DNA of 64,000 nt, from contig NZ_WUTY02000001.1 of assembly GCF_009828925.2 (NCBI RefSeq), positions 2,510,492-2,574,491 on the forward strand. Direction: 5' to 3'. A model generated the notes under the pieces. The model saw only the letters and a list, made by a program, of their open reading frames with translations, was not told the origin of the DNA and did not search any database. The translations under genes were made by a program, and so were the position numbers. Positions 63,754-64,000 of this stretch are shown piece after piece. Position 1 is the stretch's first letter. Every line of letters starts with the position of its first letter. This DNA comes from Methylicorpusculum oleiharenae. Lineage in GTDB: Bacteria; Pseudomonadota; Gammaproteobacteria; Methylococcales; Methylomonadaceae.

Positions 63754-64000
63754 ATGCAACGTAAAGCAATCATTCTGTTATCCGGTGGACTGGATTCAAT
63801 CACCGTTTTAGCCATGGCTAAAAAACAGGGGTATCACTGTTATGCCCTGAGTTTCGAATACGGACAAAGGCATAATGCCGAACTCGATGCTGCACGAACC
63901 ATCGCTGTTGAATACGGTGTCGTAGATCATAAAACAATTAATATTGACCTGGGCGCCATCGGTGGCTCGGCATTGACCGATGAACATATTGCTGTGCCCA
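63754..64000 (+). CDS. queC: 7-cyano-7-deazaguanine synthase, 5' end
   Basis: The first 82 codons of QueC, the ATP-dependent enzyme after QueE. The PP-loop [18 protein letters not shown] is at residues 10-27 and [14 protein letters not shown] follows. The window ends inside the gene. Confidence 0.95.
   Translation, partial: MQRKAIILLSGGLDSITVLAMAKKQGYHCYALSFEYGQRHNAELDAARTIAVEYGVVDHKTINIDLGAIGGSALTDEHIAVP

Overview
The window looks like a chromosome segment of a gammaproteobacterium of moderate GC. The gene content and order (leuCD-asd-fimV, surE-pcm, ruvCAB-ybgC-tolQRAB-pal-cpoB-queEC, a VPLPA-CTERM exosortase substrate, soxXYZA, a single-chain pyruvate:ferredoxin oxidoreductase) fit an aerobic Methylococcales-type methanotroph best. 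That placement is inference: no methane-oxidation gene lies in the window, and no rRNA or tRNA gene was recognised.

Layout. 1-2.8 kb: the 3' end of a type III restriction subunit cut by an in-frame amber codon, a VPLPA-CTERM protein behind a perfect CRP-type palindrome, a DUF1415 gene and a CBS-pair gene. 3.0-9.8 kb: adk, leuC, leuD, asd, fimV. 9.9-11.9 kb: a frameshifted nuclease-like gene with a 21-bp heptad-coding repeat, a tandemly duplicated REPIN-like element and a DUF1820 gene. 12-19.5 kb, minus strand: a dihydroorotate-dehydrogenase-like gene overlapping nifJ, then a copper-type P-ATPase. 19.7-28.2 kb: truD, uppP, an Smr-domain gene, surE-pcm-yqaA, a SemiSWEET, an aldo/keto reductase, an AI-2E family permease and a DUF3422 gene.

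28.3-40.6 kb is the accessory part. A three-gene cluster encodes a protein with two CBM21-like starch/glycogen-binding modules fused to an endonuclease/exonuclease/phosphatase domain, a double-HKD phospholipase D family protein, and a phosphotransferase-like/P-loop kinase fusion that has been split by an IS3-family element. It is followed by a small lipoprotein, a coiled-coil protein, an L,D-transpeptidase with a SPOR domain, a HEPN-like TIGR02391 protein, an orphan membrane protein, and a decayed ccdAB toxin-antitoxin pair on the minus strand.

40.7-50.7 kb: a parvulin-type lipoprotein, then a minus-strand block of an SbmA/YddA-like ABC protein with degenerate ATPase motifs, a TlpA-like thioredoxin, hemJ, thiD, thiE, soxX, an unknown anchored protein, soxY, soxZ, soxA and moeA. 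This is a truncated Sox thiosulfate-oxidation set without soxB in view. 51.2-64 kb: serA-serB, yebC, ruvC-ruvA-ruvB, ybgC-tolQ-tolR-tolA-tolB-pal-cpoB (the Tol-Pal envelope machine, with a TolA enlarged by two sets of tandem repeats), queE and the start of queC.

Small non-coding repeat elements are scattered between the genes. Four of them, in different surroundings, share a core of hairpins carrying CATCCATG or CATCCCTG, which suggests one mobile non-autonomous family. The strongest candidates for something new are the CBM21-EEP/PLD/kinase cluster, the shared-core repeat family, and a convergent hairpin locus between soxY and its upstream neighbour.
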